DNA from: CAXBGS01 sp963975425
GTDB taxonomy: Bacteria > Planctomycetota > Planctomycetia > Pirellulales > Pirellulaceae
DNA: 64,000 nucleotides
Direction of reading: 5' to 3'
NCBI GenBank assembly: GCA_963975425.1
Contig: CAXBGS010000001.1
Coordinates: 1,178,001-1,242,000 of the forward strand
The position numbers and the translations under genes were made by a program. Positions 8,291 through 18,100 of the stretch are shown here, one piece after another; position 1 is the first letter of the stretch; each line of letters opens with the position of its first letter. The notes beneath the pieces are model-generated. The model was not told the origin of the DNA. It did not search any database and saw only the letters and a list, made by a program, of their open reading frames with translations.

Positions 8291-9949
8291 TCAATTGATC
8301 GACCTGGCTTTTCGTCGTTGTTGGTATTGGTAGCCGGGCACAAAGAAGCAAGCCGCCGCGACAACGCCAAAGATCAAATGCGCGGCTTGCGGCCAAACTG
8401 CCATCGCAACCGAAGTGGCAAGCAGCGCGGCTGCCTGTGCATAGAATGCACCGGTAAACATACTCGCTTTTACGACAAACACCATTGCGCTGATCACGCC
8501 CAGCAAAGGCGAGAGTTTTAGCACGGGCAGGTTCAGCAACGCTTCGAGTGGGAACATCATCGCGATCGCGATCATACTTGCGCCCCAGACATGTGCGACT
8601 TGGCGTTCGACGAATGTGACCGGGCCCATGCGTTGACGCATCTTCCAAAACACCGCGGCCCAAGCGCCCAGTCCGATCGTCCAAACGGCGGCATAGACCA
8701 TGCGTTGGCGGATTTCGAGAAAGTCGAGCAGCCAGGTCAGCACGCACGCGACCAGCAAGACCAGCGAATGCCACATCCACAGCTTGCCCCAGTTTTCCAG
8801 TTTGGCGGCGTGGTGTGTTTCGCGGAACGTCCGCGCGATCACTTGTCCAAATCGTCCATCGCTGGCCGAGACATGTTCATCGGCCAGGTAGGCTTCCAGG
8901 TCGGACGCTAATGCGTCGGCCGAATCGTATCGCAGGTCGATGGGCTTTTGCAAACATCGAATGACAATCATTTCTAAATCGCGGTCCAGGCCTGGACGCA
9001 GCGCCCGCGGCGGACTGGGATCCTGTTCGATGACCAACATCACTAATTCCATCGGCGTTTCAGCAACCAACGGAGACCGACCCGTCAGCGCGAAATACAG
9101 CACGCAACCGAGGCTGTAGATGTCGCTGGCTGGACCGACGGCGGCATTGTTGCCGCCGGCTTGTTCAGGTGACATATAGGCCGGTGTGCCGACCAGCATT
9201 CCGCTGCGCGTCAGATCAATTTCGCTGCCGGCTTGTTTGGCCAGTCCGAAATCGGTGATCAACGGCTTGGCGTCTTTGTTCAGCATGATATTGCTGGGTT
9301 TCAGATCGCGGTGCAGCACGCCTTGTCGATGGGCGAATCCGACCGCGCGGGCAACCTCGGCAACGATGCGCGCCGCTTCGCGTTGCGGCAGCGGCCCATC
9401 CGCGATACGACGCGCCAGTGTCGCACCTTCGACATACTGCATCGAAAAAAACGGTCGCCCGTCGACATCACCGACTTCATAGACCGGCACAATGTTGGGA
9501 TGTTCCAGCCGTGCTGTTGCTGCGGCTTCGGCCAAAAAACGTTGCAAATCGACGTCGCTGGCTAAACGGCCTCGCAAAATCATCTTTACGGCGACTTCGC
9601 GATCAAGGCTCACCTGTACGGCGCGAAAAACCACGCCCATTCCGCCGCGACCGACTTCTTCCAACAATTGATAGTCGCCAAAAGTCGCTGGCAATTGGAT
9701 GCGCCGCAGACTTTCGCTGCTGTCGTCGTTCGGCGTGTTGGGAGCCTGCGAAAACGCGGTGCCGGCCGTATCGGTGACCAAGATCGCACCCCATAGATTC
9801 TTCAGATCATCGGCCAGATCGGGATGTTCACGGTAAACACTTTCTAGATCGACGGGCTCGCCGCGGCAAATCGAATCGGTCAGTTCGGCCAACAGGTTGG
9901 CAAGTCGTTGATCTCGATCCGGGGGCGACGGTTCCGTCAAATCGTTCAC
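8291..9949 (-). CDS. Membrane serine/threonine protein kinase (PknB-like)
   Basis: A Hanks-type kinase with the glycine loop VGRGGMGVVF at ~99-108, catalytic Lys in VAVK at ~122, HRDLKPSN at ~213-220, DFG at ~233-235 and the APE-equivalent GTPAYMSPEQ at ~254-263. After the kinase domain (to ~350) about six hydrophobic segments span roughly 385-540, so the protein is a membrane kinase with no extracellular sensor domain. The start is GTG, overlapping the sigma-factor stop by four bases (GTGA). This sigma-kinase pair is very common in planctomycetes, where the first ~90 residues often link to the sigma factor. The kinase may control the ECF factor by phosphorylation, which is inferred from context. 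Confidence 0.93.
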   Translation of the reverse strand: MNDLTEPSPPDRDQRLANLLAELTDSICRGEPVDLESVYREHPDLADDLKNLWGAILVTDTAGTAFSQAPNTPNDDSSESLRRIQLPATFGDYQLLEEVGRGGMGVVFRAVQVSLDREVAVKMILRGRLASDVDLQRFLAEAAATARLEHPNIVPVYEVGDVDGRPFFSMQYVEGATLARRIADGPLPQREAARIVAEVARAVGFAHRQGVLHRDLKPSNIMLNKDAKPLITDFGLAKQAGSEIDLTRSGMLVGTPAYMSPEQAGGNNAAVGPASDIYSLGCVLYFALTGRSPLVAETPMELVMLVIEQDPSPPRALRPGLDRDLEMIVIRCLQKPIDLRYDSADALASDLEAYLADEHVSASDGRFGQVIARTFRETHHAAKLENWGKLWMWHSLVLLVACVLTWLLDFLEIRQRMVYAAVWTIGLGAWAAVFWKMRQRMGPVTFVERQVAHVWGASMIAIAMMFPLEALLNLPVLKLSPLLGVISAMVFVVKASMFTGAFYAQAAALLATSVAMAVWPQAAHLIFGVVAAACFFVPGYQYQQRRKARSIN

Positions 9950-10602
9950 CCGTCGTGCTCGTCCGCAGAAGCATCCGTGCCGGATAATAGTTCACGCAAG
10001 CGTCGAACGGCCCGCAGGTATCGCATGCTCGCGGCTGCGTCATTCAAATCCAATGCTGCGGCAATTTCTTGGTTCGAGAGATGTTCGTAATGGCGCATCA
10101 AGATCACTTCGCGATCCGCGTCGGGCAATCGCTCAATCGCGTCCTCGACTTGCAACGCGATTTCTCGCTGAGTTGCTTTCGCGGCAGGCGTTAATCCGGG
10201 ATCGCATAACTGGACGGCCAACATCATCGACGACTGATCCGGACCGCCGGGTGCCGTGATGGGCTGTTCGCGATCCATGTTTCGTTTCGCACTGACGCGG
10301 TGACGTCGGTACGTGTCGATGATTCGGTCCCATGCGATCTGTCGAAGCCACAGGTGGAACGCCAAGCCGGGATCGTTCAGATACTTATCCAGTCGCCCGC
10401 TTGCTTCGATCATGACATCCTGCACGACGTCGCTAACATCGACGCGTTGGCGGACTTTGCGATCAAGACGCATTTCGACCAATCGTCGCACCGACACCCG
10501 ATGTCGTTCGAGCAATCGGTTGACCGCGTCGGAGTCGCCGTTTCGCGCGGCCGACAATAAGGTCTCCGTTTGGTCATCGGCAGGCCAGATCGATTTTTCC
10601 AT
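9946..10602 (-). CDS. ECF-type RNA polymerase sigma factor
   Basis: The 218-residue protein has a sigma-70 region 2 (DVVQDVMIEASGRLDKY, then FHLWLRQIAWDRIIDTYRRH) and a region 4 helix-turn-helix (LPDADREVILMRHYEHLSNQEIAAALDL), with nothing of region 1 or 3. That is the ECF layout, in the kinase-linked group frequent in planctomycetes. No anti-sigma gene with a ZAS motif is adjacent. Instead the overlapping kinase gene follows directly. The gene upstream on the same strand is a DUF1080 protein ending six bases before this start, so the three probably form one transcript. Confidence 0.9.
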   Translation of the reverse strand: MEKSIWPADDQTETLLSAARNGDSDAVNRLLERHRVSVRRLVEMRLDRKVRQRVDVSDVVQDVMIEASGRLDKYLNDPGLAFHLWLRQIAWDRIIDTYRRHRVSAKRNMDREQPITAPGGPDQSSMMLAVQLCDPGLTPAAKATQREIALQVEDAIERLPDADREVILMRHYEHLSNQEIAAALDLNDAAASMRYLRAVRRLRELLSGTDASADEHDG

Positions 10603-10608
10603 GAACCG

Positions 10609-11319
10609 TTACTTTAGCTCGCGAAGCGTGATGTTCTTGAATCGGACGGTCATTGCCGGTCCCTTATGGATTTGCAGCGCGATCACGCCGTCGGTGGCCG
10701 CTTTTTCAGATTGCTCATCGATCACTTCAACGGTCATTGCTTCGTTGATGAAGTGTTGCAAGTGATTCCCGTTGGCGACGACGCGAAAATCGTTCCATTT
10801 GCCTGGATGGATTGCGTTCGCCATCGCCTGTTCGTCACCGAATCGCTTGCGAATCTTGTCTCCATCGGCGTCGATGGTGACACTTTCGCCACGTTTGGCC
10901 AAAATGCCGCGGCCTTTTTCTTCGTACAGGATGCCCGCAAATTTATTGGAAAAATCAATGTCTGCTTGATATCCGCCCACGATGGACTTTTGCTCGTCCA
11001 AGACTTTGCTGCGGTACTGGATTCCTGAATTGCCGCTTTCGATCTTGAATTGCAGCGTCAATTCAAAATTTTCGGGCACATCGCCCTGATAGATCAGGAA
11101 CGTGTTGGCGTCGATCGGGTCCGCGTCGGAAGTTCGGCCGACGATCTGACCGTCTTCATGCGACCACAAGTCATCTCGCCCGGACCAGTGAGACATGTCG
11201 CTGCCGTCAAACAGGACGGTCGTGTCACCGACGGTTGCCGGTTGGTCAGCGTTACTGGTGCTGGTCAAACTCGAGCAAACTAAAATGGCGATCGACAAGA
11301 ATGCGTAAGTGGATTTCAT
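10609..11319 (-). CDS. Exported DUF1080 (3-keto-disaccharide hydrolase domain) protein
   Basis: The 236-residue protein has a signal peptide (MKSTYAFLSIAILVCSSLTSTSNA) and then the single concanavalin-like DUF1080 domain, starting with TVLFDGSDMSHW and showing NSGIQYRS and the final VALQIHKGPAMTVRFKNI-like strand (here GVIALQIHKGPAMTVRFKN). The family is hugely expanded in planctomycetes. Some members hydrolyse 3-keto-glucosides, and others act as accessory carbohydrate-binding proteins. The location first in the operon with an ECF sigma factor and a kinase is notable, but I cannot tell whether the three share a pathway. Confidence 0.88.
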   Translation of the reverse strand: MKSTYAFLSIAILVCSSLTSTSNADQPATVGDTTVLFDGSDMSHWSGRDDLWSHEDGQIVGRTSDADPIDANTFLIYQGDVPENFELTLQFKIESGNSGIQYRSKVLDEQKSIVGGYQADIDFSNKFAGILYEEKGRGILAKRGESVTIDADGDKIRKRFGDEQAMANAIHPGKWNDFRVVANGNHLQHFINEAMTVEVIDEQSEKAATDGVIALQIHKGPAMTVRFKNITLRELK

Positions 11320-11483
11320 CGCGGTCTCAGCAGTATTGGTGAAGTCGAAAGGGGGCAGGGCAGAATCAGCAGGGAACGATATTGTATTCCGGCAATGCGT
11401 CGGGCTGTACCGAGCGGTCTTGGGATAGGCGAGTTTTCGTCATGGAATGTCACTCGATCGAACAGGTTGTCAGATCAAAGGTT

Positions 11484-12851
11484 TCACACCGATTTTGACT
11501 CCCAGGTGCCGATCCCGTCCGGTGTATTCCAAAAGCCTCCGCGGGAATGATCAAACCGAAGCTGGTTGCCTCGGAATGCTTCGTCGAATCCAGCGTCTCG
11601 TTGCCAAACGCGATGGCCGCCTACCCATGTTGCGACGGGCCACCCCGTCAGTCGTTCACCGTGCCAGGGACTCCATTTCGATTTCGTCTGCTGGTCTTCA
11701 TCACGGATCGTGCGGGATTCGTTCAGATCGACCAGGACGAGGTCAGCGTCGTAACCGGACTCGATGCGGCCTTTGCCGACCATGCCCCAGATACGCGCCG
11801 GCGCGTCACTCATCCAAGACGTGACTTGTGAAAGGGTGCAGCGATCATGGGTCACTTGATCAAGCAACAGCGCCAAACTGTTTTCGACCGCCGGTAATCC
11901 GGACGGGCTTTCGGGGTATGGCTTCTGTTTTTCTTCCAGTGTGTGTGGCGCGTGATCGGTGGCAATGACTTGGATTTCACCATTCAACAATGCCTGCCAC
12001 AAACCACGGTTGTCGGCGGCCGACTTGATCGACGGATTCATCTGAATCCGACTGCCCAGCCGCGCGTAGTCGTCAACGTTGAAGAACAAGTGATGCGGGC
12101 AAACCTCGGCGGTGATGTAAGGTTTCGCCGCAGCGACCAACGGCACCTCGGCGGCGGTTGAGACGTGAAGTACATGAAATCGATGCCGGTGCCGCGTGGA
12201 CAGATCGATTGCCCGCTTGGTTGCGATCAAGGCAGCGTTTTCGTCTCGAATATTCGAGTGATCGCGAATGTCTTTGGTGCCGGCCAGTCGCTTTGCGTTC
12301 TCGCGGACGGTCCACTCGTCTTCGCAGTGAGCACAAATGGGTAGCGTGGTTTCGGCAAAGATTCTTTCTAACGCCGCTTGCTGGTCGACCAGGAGATTGC
12401 CGGTGCTGCTGCCGATAAAAATCTTGATTCCGGGCACGTCAACGGCATGTGCTAGTTCCTGAACGTTATCGGGCGTCGCGCCGATATAGAATCCGTAATT
12501 CACGCAGGACTTTTCCGATGCGATCCGATGTTTTTCGCGAATTCCATCCATCGAAATCGCTGGCGGCTTGGTGTTAGGCATTTCCAAGAATGACGTGACA
12601 CCACCAACGGCGCATGCGCGCGATGCGGTGAACAGGTCTTCCTTGTGAGTCAAACCGGGGTCGCGAAAGTGAACTTGGTCGTCAATCACGCCTGCCATCA
12701 AATGTTTGCCCGAACAATCGATGATTTCATCGGTGGCGACGTTCGTCCCGGCATCGACATCAAGAATGATGCCGTTATCGGTTAGCACCGATCCTGTGCG
12801 AACCGAATCGGACAGGACGATGTTTGCATTGCGAAAAAGTGTGCGTGACAT
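11484..12851 (-). CDS. pyrC: Dihydroorotase, class I
   Basis: Dihydroorotase cyclises carbamoyl aspartate to dihydroorotate in pyrimidine synthesis. The zinc-binding HxR appears as VHFRDPGLTHKED near residue 61, followed by GGVTSFLEMPNT. The metal-bridging Lys region is KIFIGSSTGNLL, and the final Asp motif is ATDHAPHT. At 455 residues it is a class I enzyme (the ~430-residue allantoinase-like type), not the short class II. Allantoinase is the main alternative, but the Asn of MPNTKPP and the general pattern favour dihydroorotase. It stands alone between two unrelated genes. Confidence 0.9.
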   Translation of the reverse strand: MSRTLFRNANIVLSDSVRTGSVLTDNGIILDVDAGTNVATDEIIDCSGKHLMAGVIDDQVHFRDPGLTHKEDLFTASRACAVGGVTSFLEMPNTKPPAISMDGIREKHRIASEKSCVNYGFYIGATPDNVQELAHAVDVPGIKIFIGSSTGNLLVDQQAALERIFAETTLPICAHCEDEWTVRENAKRLAGTKDIRDHSNIRDENAALIATKRAIDLSTRHRHRFHVLHVSTAAEVPLVAAAKPYITAEVCPHHLFFNVDDYARLGSRIQMNPSIKSAADNRGLWQALLNGEIQVIATDHAPHTLEEKQKPYPESPSGLPAVENSLALLLDQVTHDRCTLSQVTSWMSDAPARIWGMVGKGRIESGYDADLVLVDLNESRTIRDEDQQTKSKWSPWHGERLTGWPVATWVGGHRVWQRDAGFDEAFRGNQLRFDHSRGGFWNTPDGIGTWESKSV

Positions 12852-13035
12852 GTGCAGCAGCGACGTTGGGGGAGCGGTGTTTCATTCGCGATGCGAGTGG
12901 CGCGAACGACGATCAGCCTAAAGTTTGTTCGTCCTTGCGGCTACCGCCGCAGATCACGTGTGCGGCCCTTGCGCAAAAGAAACGTGCAGACCACGGTTGA
13001 TTTCAGCCGTTCGCGATCGCGAAACTCCCTCGCCG

Positions 13036-16000
13036 CTATTGCTGCTGGCCGATGGCACGTCGGAATGCGTCGAATGCGTCTCGATGGGCTGCCGGCGGTG
13101 GTTTGCGATTGCCGGCGTCGCGCAGAGAGCGAAGCGTATCGGCGGAATCGCGACCGCTTTGCGACTGAGCCTCGGGGCGGCGGATTCCCAAACTCTTGAG
13201 GGTTTCTTGCCACTCGGACATCGGATCGGCACCCGCGTCGTTTGATTGCTGCAAATCGCGGGCGCGCTGCCAGCGATCGGCAAACCGGCGCATGTCGTCT
13301 TCGGTCCAGTTCAGTTTGTCCATCAACTCTTGATCCGGCGCGTCGCGTGTCTGGTTCAGATAGTCCAAAACCATATCAGTTGCCTTCTTTGCGTACTCGA
13401 CGTCGGCTTCCGAAGGTGGAATCGGCGGTGCTTCATCGCCGACGTTTCCGTTAGCCGCATCACTGGCCGAGCTGGAACTCGATCCGGTCGGGTTGGAACT
13501 GGAATCGCCGCCAGGTTTCCCTGCCGATGTCGAGGGTGCGCCGGAATCAGACCCCGATGAATCCCGTGAGGCGTTGTCATCGTCGCGGCCCGACTGGGAA
13601 CCGGACGACTTGTCAGCATCGCTTGGCTGTCCAGAACTCTTTGAATCTGATTGCGAGTCGGACTTCGATGACGAGTCCTGCGAATCGTTCGATGCGTCGG
13701 ATCGCGATGAGGAGTCACGGGATGCGGCTTGATCACCCTGTGAATCGGTCCCGGCCGACCCCGAGTCGTCGTCGGTTCCCTTAGAAGGATCGTCGCCCGA
13801 TGATTCGGATGTGGATTCGGATGACTGGGATTCAGGCGATGGTTGACCAGAGGATGGATTTTCCGATGGATCATTGCCAGATGATTCCGCATCAGATGAC
13901 TGTGCATCGGGTGATTGTGCGTCCGGTGACTGTGCGTCCGGTGACTGCGCGTCCGATTTCTCGGACGCAGCCGATCCCTGGTCCGCGGGGTCAGATTCCG
14001 TTGCATCAGAATCCGACGCGGCGCCCTGTGGTTCGCTCGCCGATTCGCTTTTTGATGGATCGGGTTTTTGCGATGCGTTGTCCGCCATGTCTCGGGGTGC
14101 ATCCCCTCGTTCGCTTTCGGGTGACCGATTCGACTTGCCACCGGGTTCGCCCGAACTTGGCTGGTTGTTTGACTCGTTTGATCCTTGGTTGGATTTCGAG
14201 CCGCTGCTCTCGTCACCACTGCTGGCTTGGTCGGCGTCTGACTTGGACGCCGAGCGATCTGCGGAATCGGATTCTTCCGGGCGTTGACGACTCGCGTCGT
14301 CCGACGCACCGCCGTCATTGGTTTGCTGCGATGAGCTGCCGCCGGATGGATTGTTTGATTGGCTTTGTTGTTCTCGCTGTTTTTGTTCGATGTGCTCGCG
14401 AATTCGTTCAAAGGCCTCACCGTCATGTTGCGGCGGTCCGCTGTCGTCGCCTGCGTTATCATCGCCGGATTTCGGGGACTCGGAGGATCCCGAATCGGAT
14501 CCACGTTGGCCGCTGCCGTTTTCACCGGTCGCGCCCTCACCGGAAGCCGCACCTTGGCCCGGTCCAGAGTTTGACGGGTCTGCGTTTGCCGGATCTGCGC
14601 TGTCGGGATTGGGGCTGTCCGAAGGAGTGCCCTGGGAGCCTGCGTCTGTCGACTCGTTTGACATCGGGCCATCTGACTCGCTATCGCCCGCGTTTTGGTT
14701 CGGATCGGTCGTTTCGGATCCGGTTGATGACTGGCCGGGTTCGCGCGCAGAGTTGGATGGATTCGAAGGATCGTCCGAAGCGCCGGAGGAGTCGTGGCTA
14801 TCTGCATCGGACGCTCCGCCGCCAGACGATTCGCCGCCGCCGGATGATTCACCCGATCCGGATTGCTGATCATCCGAGGATGGCTGGCCGTCACCGCCTG
14901 ACTGCTGGCCGCTTCCCGACTGCTGGCCCCCGCCGGACTGATCGCCGCCTGAGGACTGTTCGCCCCCTGAGGACTGTTCGCCGCCGGGGGAAGCCTGACC
15001 ACCGCCAGACTGATCGCCGGATTCGGATTGTTCGCCCGGTTGCGATGGCACATCGGTGGCCGGACGATTGTCGGGTTCGGTCAAGCCGTCGGCAGTTTGC
15101 GGATCATTGTCCAGCGGCTCACTGGCGATGATTCTTAATTCGATTGCATCGGTGACCGTTTCATTGGGCTCGATTCTTGTGTCACCTTCGACCGATCGGT
15201 TGTCGACCGCCGCCGCGCGAACCAGGACGACGTCGCCAATCCGTAATCCATACCGAGACGGTCGAAAGCGAAATTCACTGACATGGTTTCCGCGAGCCCC
15301 CTGCGGATCGCTCCAAAGCAGTGGTTCGGAAATCAAATCAATGCCACGCCGAACTCGCAGCGTTACCGTCCGCAAACCGAAGTCGGGATCCGACGCGTGG
15401 ACTTCGATCACTTGTTGCGCGTTGATCGGGACATCTTTGGGCGATTTTTGGGGCATCACGATCGCGACTTCCGGTGCGAAGTCTGGAATGACACGCACCG
15501 GATAAATGATCGGATCGGTGTTGTCTTGACCCGAGTCATCCCAGACACGGATGCGATAGCTGTCCAGTTGAACTTCGGCGGCACGTCCGATGGCGCTCCG
15601 CAGCGGAAATGTGATGGACTGTTGCCGGCCGCTTTCGTCGATCAACATCTCGGTCGCGCCAGCGGTGGCCTGGATCGATTGGCCGATCGGTCGCGGATTG
15701 AACTCGATGGTGGCGCGGGCAATTTTTCGATTGGTGACCGTTTTGACGGTCACACGCGTGCCATCGACCGCACTGATCGATGCGCTTTGACTGGTGTGTG
15801 GTGGCGTGCCGGTATACTTCGGTGGCGAGTAATCAATTGCATCAACCGCAACGACGGGCACATCGTCAACGGCCAAACGGAAAGGTCCGGCGGTCGCGTC
15901 GCCCGCCGAGATCGTGTAGCTGACTTCGCCGGCCGCCGCGTGTGAAAGCGAGATCTCGCCGAGATGCCGCCGCGTGCTCGAGTCGAACGTCAATTCAGAC

Positions 16001-16806
16001 TCGATGTATTGGCCCTCGGATGCCCAGCGGCAAAAAACTTGCTCGTCTGCGGTCAGTCCATCGACGCGAGCGGAAACATCGATGTTGCGGCCCGCGATCG
16101 CTTCGGCGTCACCCGGCGTGACTTCCGTGATCGATACCCGACGTGCCGGAGAAATGTTTGCCAAAGGTGCGACTAATCGTCCCGCCGAACGAATTGGATT
16201 TTTGGGCGTGACGGCAGAATAGATAATTAAAACAGCTAATGCAGCTGCCGCCGCTATCCAAAGTCGCAACGTTCCGGTGGCTTCATCGGGCAGCGCGTCG
16301 TGCGACTTCAAACGAGTGGCCGCTTGGGCCCCCATCGAGCGAACCACCCGGCCGGCCAATCCCGTTTGACGTTGCTCATCCGTTTCCGGGTGCAACGTGA
16401 CGTAGCTGGTCAGCTGTTGCCGCAGCTCGGGCAGGTCACGTTCGATCGATCGAGCGGCGTATTCAGGGCGAATGGAATTGCCGATCAACGGTCGCACGAA
16501 CCGCCATAAATACCAGACACTGAGGCAGAAAAGGCCGCTGGCGACGATGGATCGCATCACCATCCCGCCGGAGTAAACCCATTGGTCGACCACGATCCAA
16601 CCCAGCAGCACTAGTATCGACGTGATCACCCACCGCAGCATCGCGCGAACGAGTTCGGCCATCCACAATGCTTTGCGAGCTTCCGCGATTCGCTGGCGGA
16701 TCAGCGTCTCGGCCTTGTCAGGGCCCCCAGAACTATGGTCGGATTGAGATCGAGCGGATGGGTCACCCGAGGCGCGATTTAAGGTGGTTGCGGATGCGGG
16801 CGGCAT
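13036..16806 (-). CDS. Large membrane protein with Ig-like region and giant Ser/Asp/Gly/Gln linker
   Basis: The 1256-residue protein has two adjacent hydrophobic segments near residues 58-105 and a third near 178-198 (LRLWIAAAAALAVLIIYSAV), then an extracytoplasmic beta-rich part to about 560. From there to about 1120 runs a low-complexity linker dominated by Ser, Asp, Gly, Gln and Pro, including runs of SGGEQ and a four-fold DAQSPD repeat. A conserved-looking helical C-terminus follows (~1135-1256, DVEYAKKATDMVLDYLNQTRD). It resembles the DUF4175-like planctomycete proteins often annotated as membrane-associated proteins next to MoxR/DUF58 operons, but no such genes lie beside it. Function unknown. 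Long open frames opposite the linker are composition artefacts. Confidence 0.85.
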   Translation of the reverse strand: MPPASATTLNRASGDPSARSQSDHSSGGPDKAETLIRQRIAEARKALWMAELVRAMLRWVITSILVLLGWIVVDQWVYSGGMVMRSIVASGLFCLSVWYLWRFVRPLIGNSIRPEYAARSIERDLPELRQQLTSYVTLHPETDEQRQTGLAGRVVRSMGAQAATRLKSHDALPDEATGTLRLWIAAAAALAVLIIYSAVTPKNPIRSAGRLVAPLANISPARRVSITEVTPGDAEAIAGRNIDVSARVDGLTADEQVFCRWASEGQYIESELTFDSSTRRHLGEISLSHAAAGEVSYTISAGDATAGPFRLAVDDVPVVAVDAIDYSPPKYTGTPPHTSQSASISAVDGTRVTVKTVTNRKIARATIEFNPRPIGQSIQATAGATEMLIDESGRQQSITFPLRSAIGRAAEVQLDSYRIRVWDDSGQDNTDPIIYPVRVIPDFAPEVAIVMPQKSPKDVPINAQQVIEVHASDPDFGLRTVTLRVRRGIDLISEPLLWSDPQGARGNHVSEFRFRPSRYGLRIGDVVLVRAAAVDNRSVEGDTRIEPNETVTDAIELRIIASEPLDNDPQTADGLTEPDNRPATDVPSQPGEQSESGDQSGGGQASPGGEQSSGGEQSSGGDQSGGGQQSGSGQQSGGDGQPSSDDQQSGSGESSGGGESSGGGASDADSHDSSGASDDPSNPSNSAREPGQSSTGSETTDPNQNAGDSESDGPMSNESTDAGSQGTPSDSPNPDSADPANADPSNSGPGQGAASGEGATGENGSGQRGSDSGSSESPKSGDDNAGDDSGPPQHDGEAFERIREHIEQKQREQQSQSNNPSGGSSSQQTNDGGASDDASRQRPEESDSADRSASKSDADQASSGDESSGSKSNQGSNESNNQPSSGEPGGKSNRSPESERGDAPRDMADNASQKPDPSKSESASEPQGAASDSDATESDPADQGSAASEKSDAQSPDAQSPDAQSPDAQSSDAESSGNDPSENPSSGQPSPESQSSESTSESSGDDPSKGTDDDSGSAGTDSQGDQAASRDSSSRSDASNDSQDSSSKSDSQSDSKSSGQPSDADKSSGSQSGRDDDNASRDSSGSDSGAPSTSAGKPGGDSSSNPTGSSSSSASDAANGNVGDEAPPIPPSEADVEYAKKATDMVLDYLNQTRDAPDQELMDKLNWTEDDMRRFADRWQRARDLQQSNDAGADPMSEWQETLKSLGIRRPEAQSQSGRDSADTLRSLRDAGNRKPPPAAHRDAFDAFRRAIGQQQ

Positions 16807-16943
16807 TGCTTAACACAATCGACAAGGACAAAAGACAAGCTATTTCATTATAGACCATGGTCGACACGACCTATGTACTTTTCCTGCTTGCTACAATGGC
16901 GGCCACCACCTTTCTGCTACTCCAACCCAGAAACTGATAACTG

Positions 16944-18092
16944 ATGAGATATGCATTCCGTTTGGCGGAATTATTGGGGCACACTCCCGATCGCCGTAAA
17001 CGCCCCGGCACCATCAAGTCGATCGTCGAGCATACCGGTTTGGACCGACACCAAGTCGCCTCATTGCTGAAAAACGAGGCGAAATACATCCCGTTAGAAG
17101 CTTTATCACGGCTGTGCGATTATTTGATCGATCACGGCTATGCCACGGCGGACCAATTGCCGGGCGCCTTGTTCGCGGTCAACGCCGAAAATTTCTGGGA
17201 ACTGTTGGCTCGTCGCGGCGATATCGAAATCGTGCTCGGTGTTCGCCACGCCGACAACGAGGCCAAAGCCGATAGCGCAACGGTGGTGGCCAGCGACGCC
17301 GTCCTGTTCGGCGAATTGCTTAATGGCGTTTCCACGCTCGGCGGATCCGCAAAGCACCAAGGCACGATGCTCGAAGGCGACGAGGGAGTGACGCAAACGG
17401 TGCCGATGCCTGATCGATTGCAGCAGACGTTGATCTGGAGCCCCGGTCAGGTTCCGCAAGAGGATGTTCGCGCCCGTGCCAACGAAGTCTTCAACAGTTT
17501 TGTCGAAGGTACCGGCGATCGCGGCATGGTCTGTATCGGAAGTGTGAAAAGCAATCCGGTGGTCGAGCTGTTGTTCTCCGACGTGTTCGGATGCACGCCT
17601 TTTGTCACCGAAGATGACGTTGACGATGTCTCGGCACGATCATGTCCGTTTTTCTTGCGTTACCGCGATTCCGATCCCCATCCGGATGCCGCATCCGCCG
17701 GCACCCGGCTGAGCAAGAACGAAGACGCTCCGAAGCCCGGGTTCTACTACGAAAAGGATGACGGGACTTGGGCCTACGCCGGTGGCGAAGACAAAGACAC
17801 CGCACTTGTGTTCTACCTGTTCCGCGAAGCCCTTGGGCGCCTGGACATGGTCTTGAGTGGTTTCTCAGGGCGGGCGACTCGATTGCTCGCCAAGACACTT
17901 GCCATTCGTGGCGAAGAGTTCTGGCCACCCGTCTATGAAGAGGATGGTACGCAGATCGGCGCCTACTTGGTGCAGTACGACAACACCGATACGAAACCGT
18001 CGCGCGATGACTTGCTTTATAACCCAGGCGGAGCCGCAGAGATCATGCCGTTATCGCGCGAAGCGATCGCGAAACGCATGGCGAGACGATAA
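16944..18092 (+). CDS. Helix-turn-helix protein with unknown C-terminal region
   Basis: The first ~75 residues form a Cro/C1-type HTH (GTIKSIVEHTGLDRHQVASLLKNE, then IPLEALSRLCDYLIDHGYA), so DNA binding is likely. The remaining ~300 residues show no domain that I recognise. They contain an acidic region and a conserved-looking stretch around GDRGMVCIGSVKSNPVVELLFSDVFGC-type sequence (starting near residue 195) that could be a sensor or an oligomer domain. The fusion looks like a planctomycete-type regulator whose C-terminal part is not a typical ligand-binding fold. It is followed after eight bases by a methyltransferase gene and is probably co-transcribed. Confidence 0.75.
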   Translation: MRYAFRLAELLGHTPDRRKRPGTIKSIVEHTGLDRHQVASLLKNEAKYIPLEALSRLCDYLIDHGYATADQLPGALFAVNAENFWELLARRGDIEIVLGVRHADNEAKADSATVVASDAVLFGELLNGVSTLGGSAKHQGTMLEGDEGVTQTVPMPDRLQQTLIWSPGQVPQEDVRARANEVFNSFVEGTGDRGMVCIGSVKSNPVVELLFSDVFGCTPFVTEDDVDDVSARSCPFFLRYRDSDPHPDAASAGTRLSKNEDAPKPGFYYEKDDGTWAYAGGEDKDTALVFYLFREALGRLDMVLSGFSGRATRLLAKTLAIRGEEFWPPVYEEDGTQIGAYLVQYDNTDTKPSRDDLLYNPGGAAEIMPLSREAIAKRMARR

Positions 18093-18100
18093 CCGCCAAA

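Noticed and set aside
13356..15131. Long open frames on both strands opposite or overlapping the low-complexity linker (for example 13800-15131 + and 13356-15053 -).
   Set aside because: They are products of the biased codon repeats of the real minus-strand gene and have Arg/His/Pro-rich, non-protein-like sequences.
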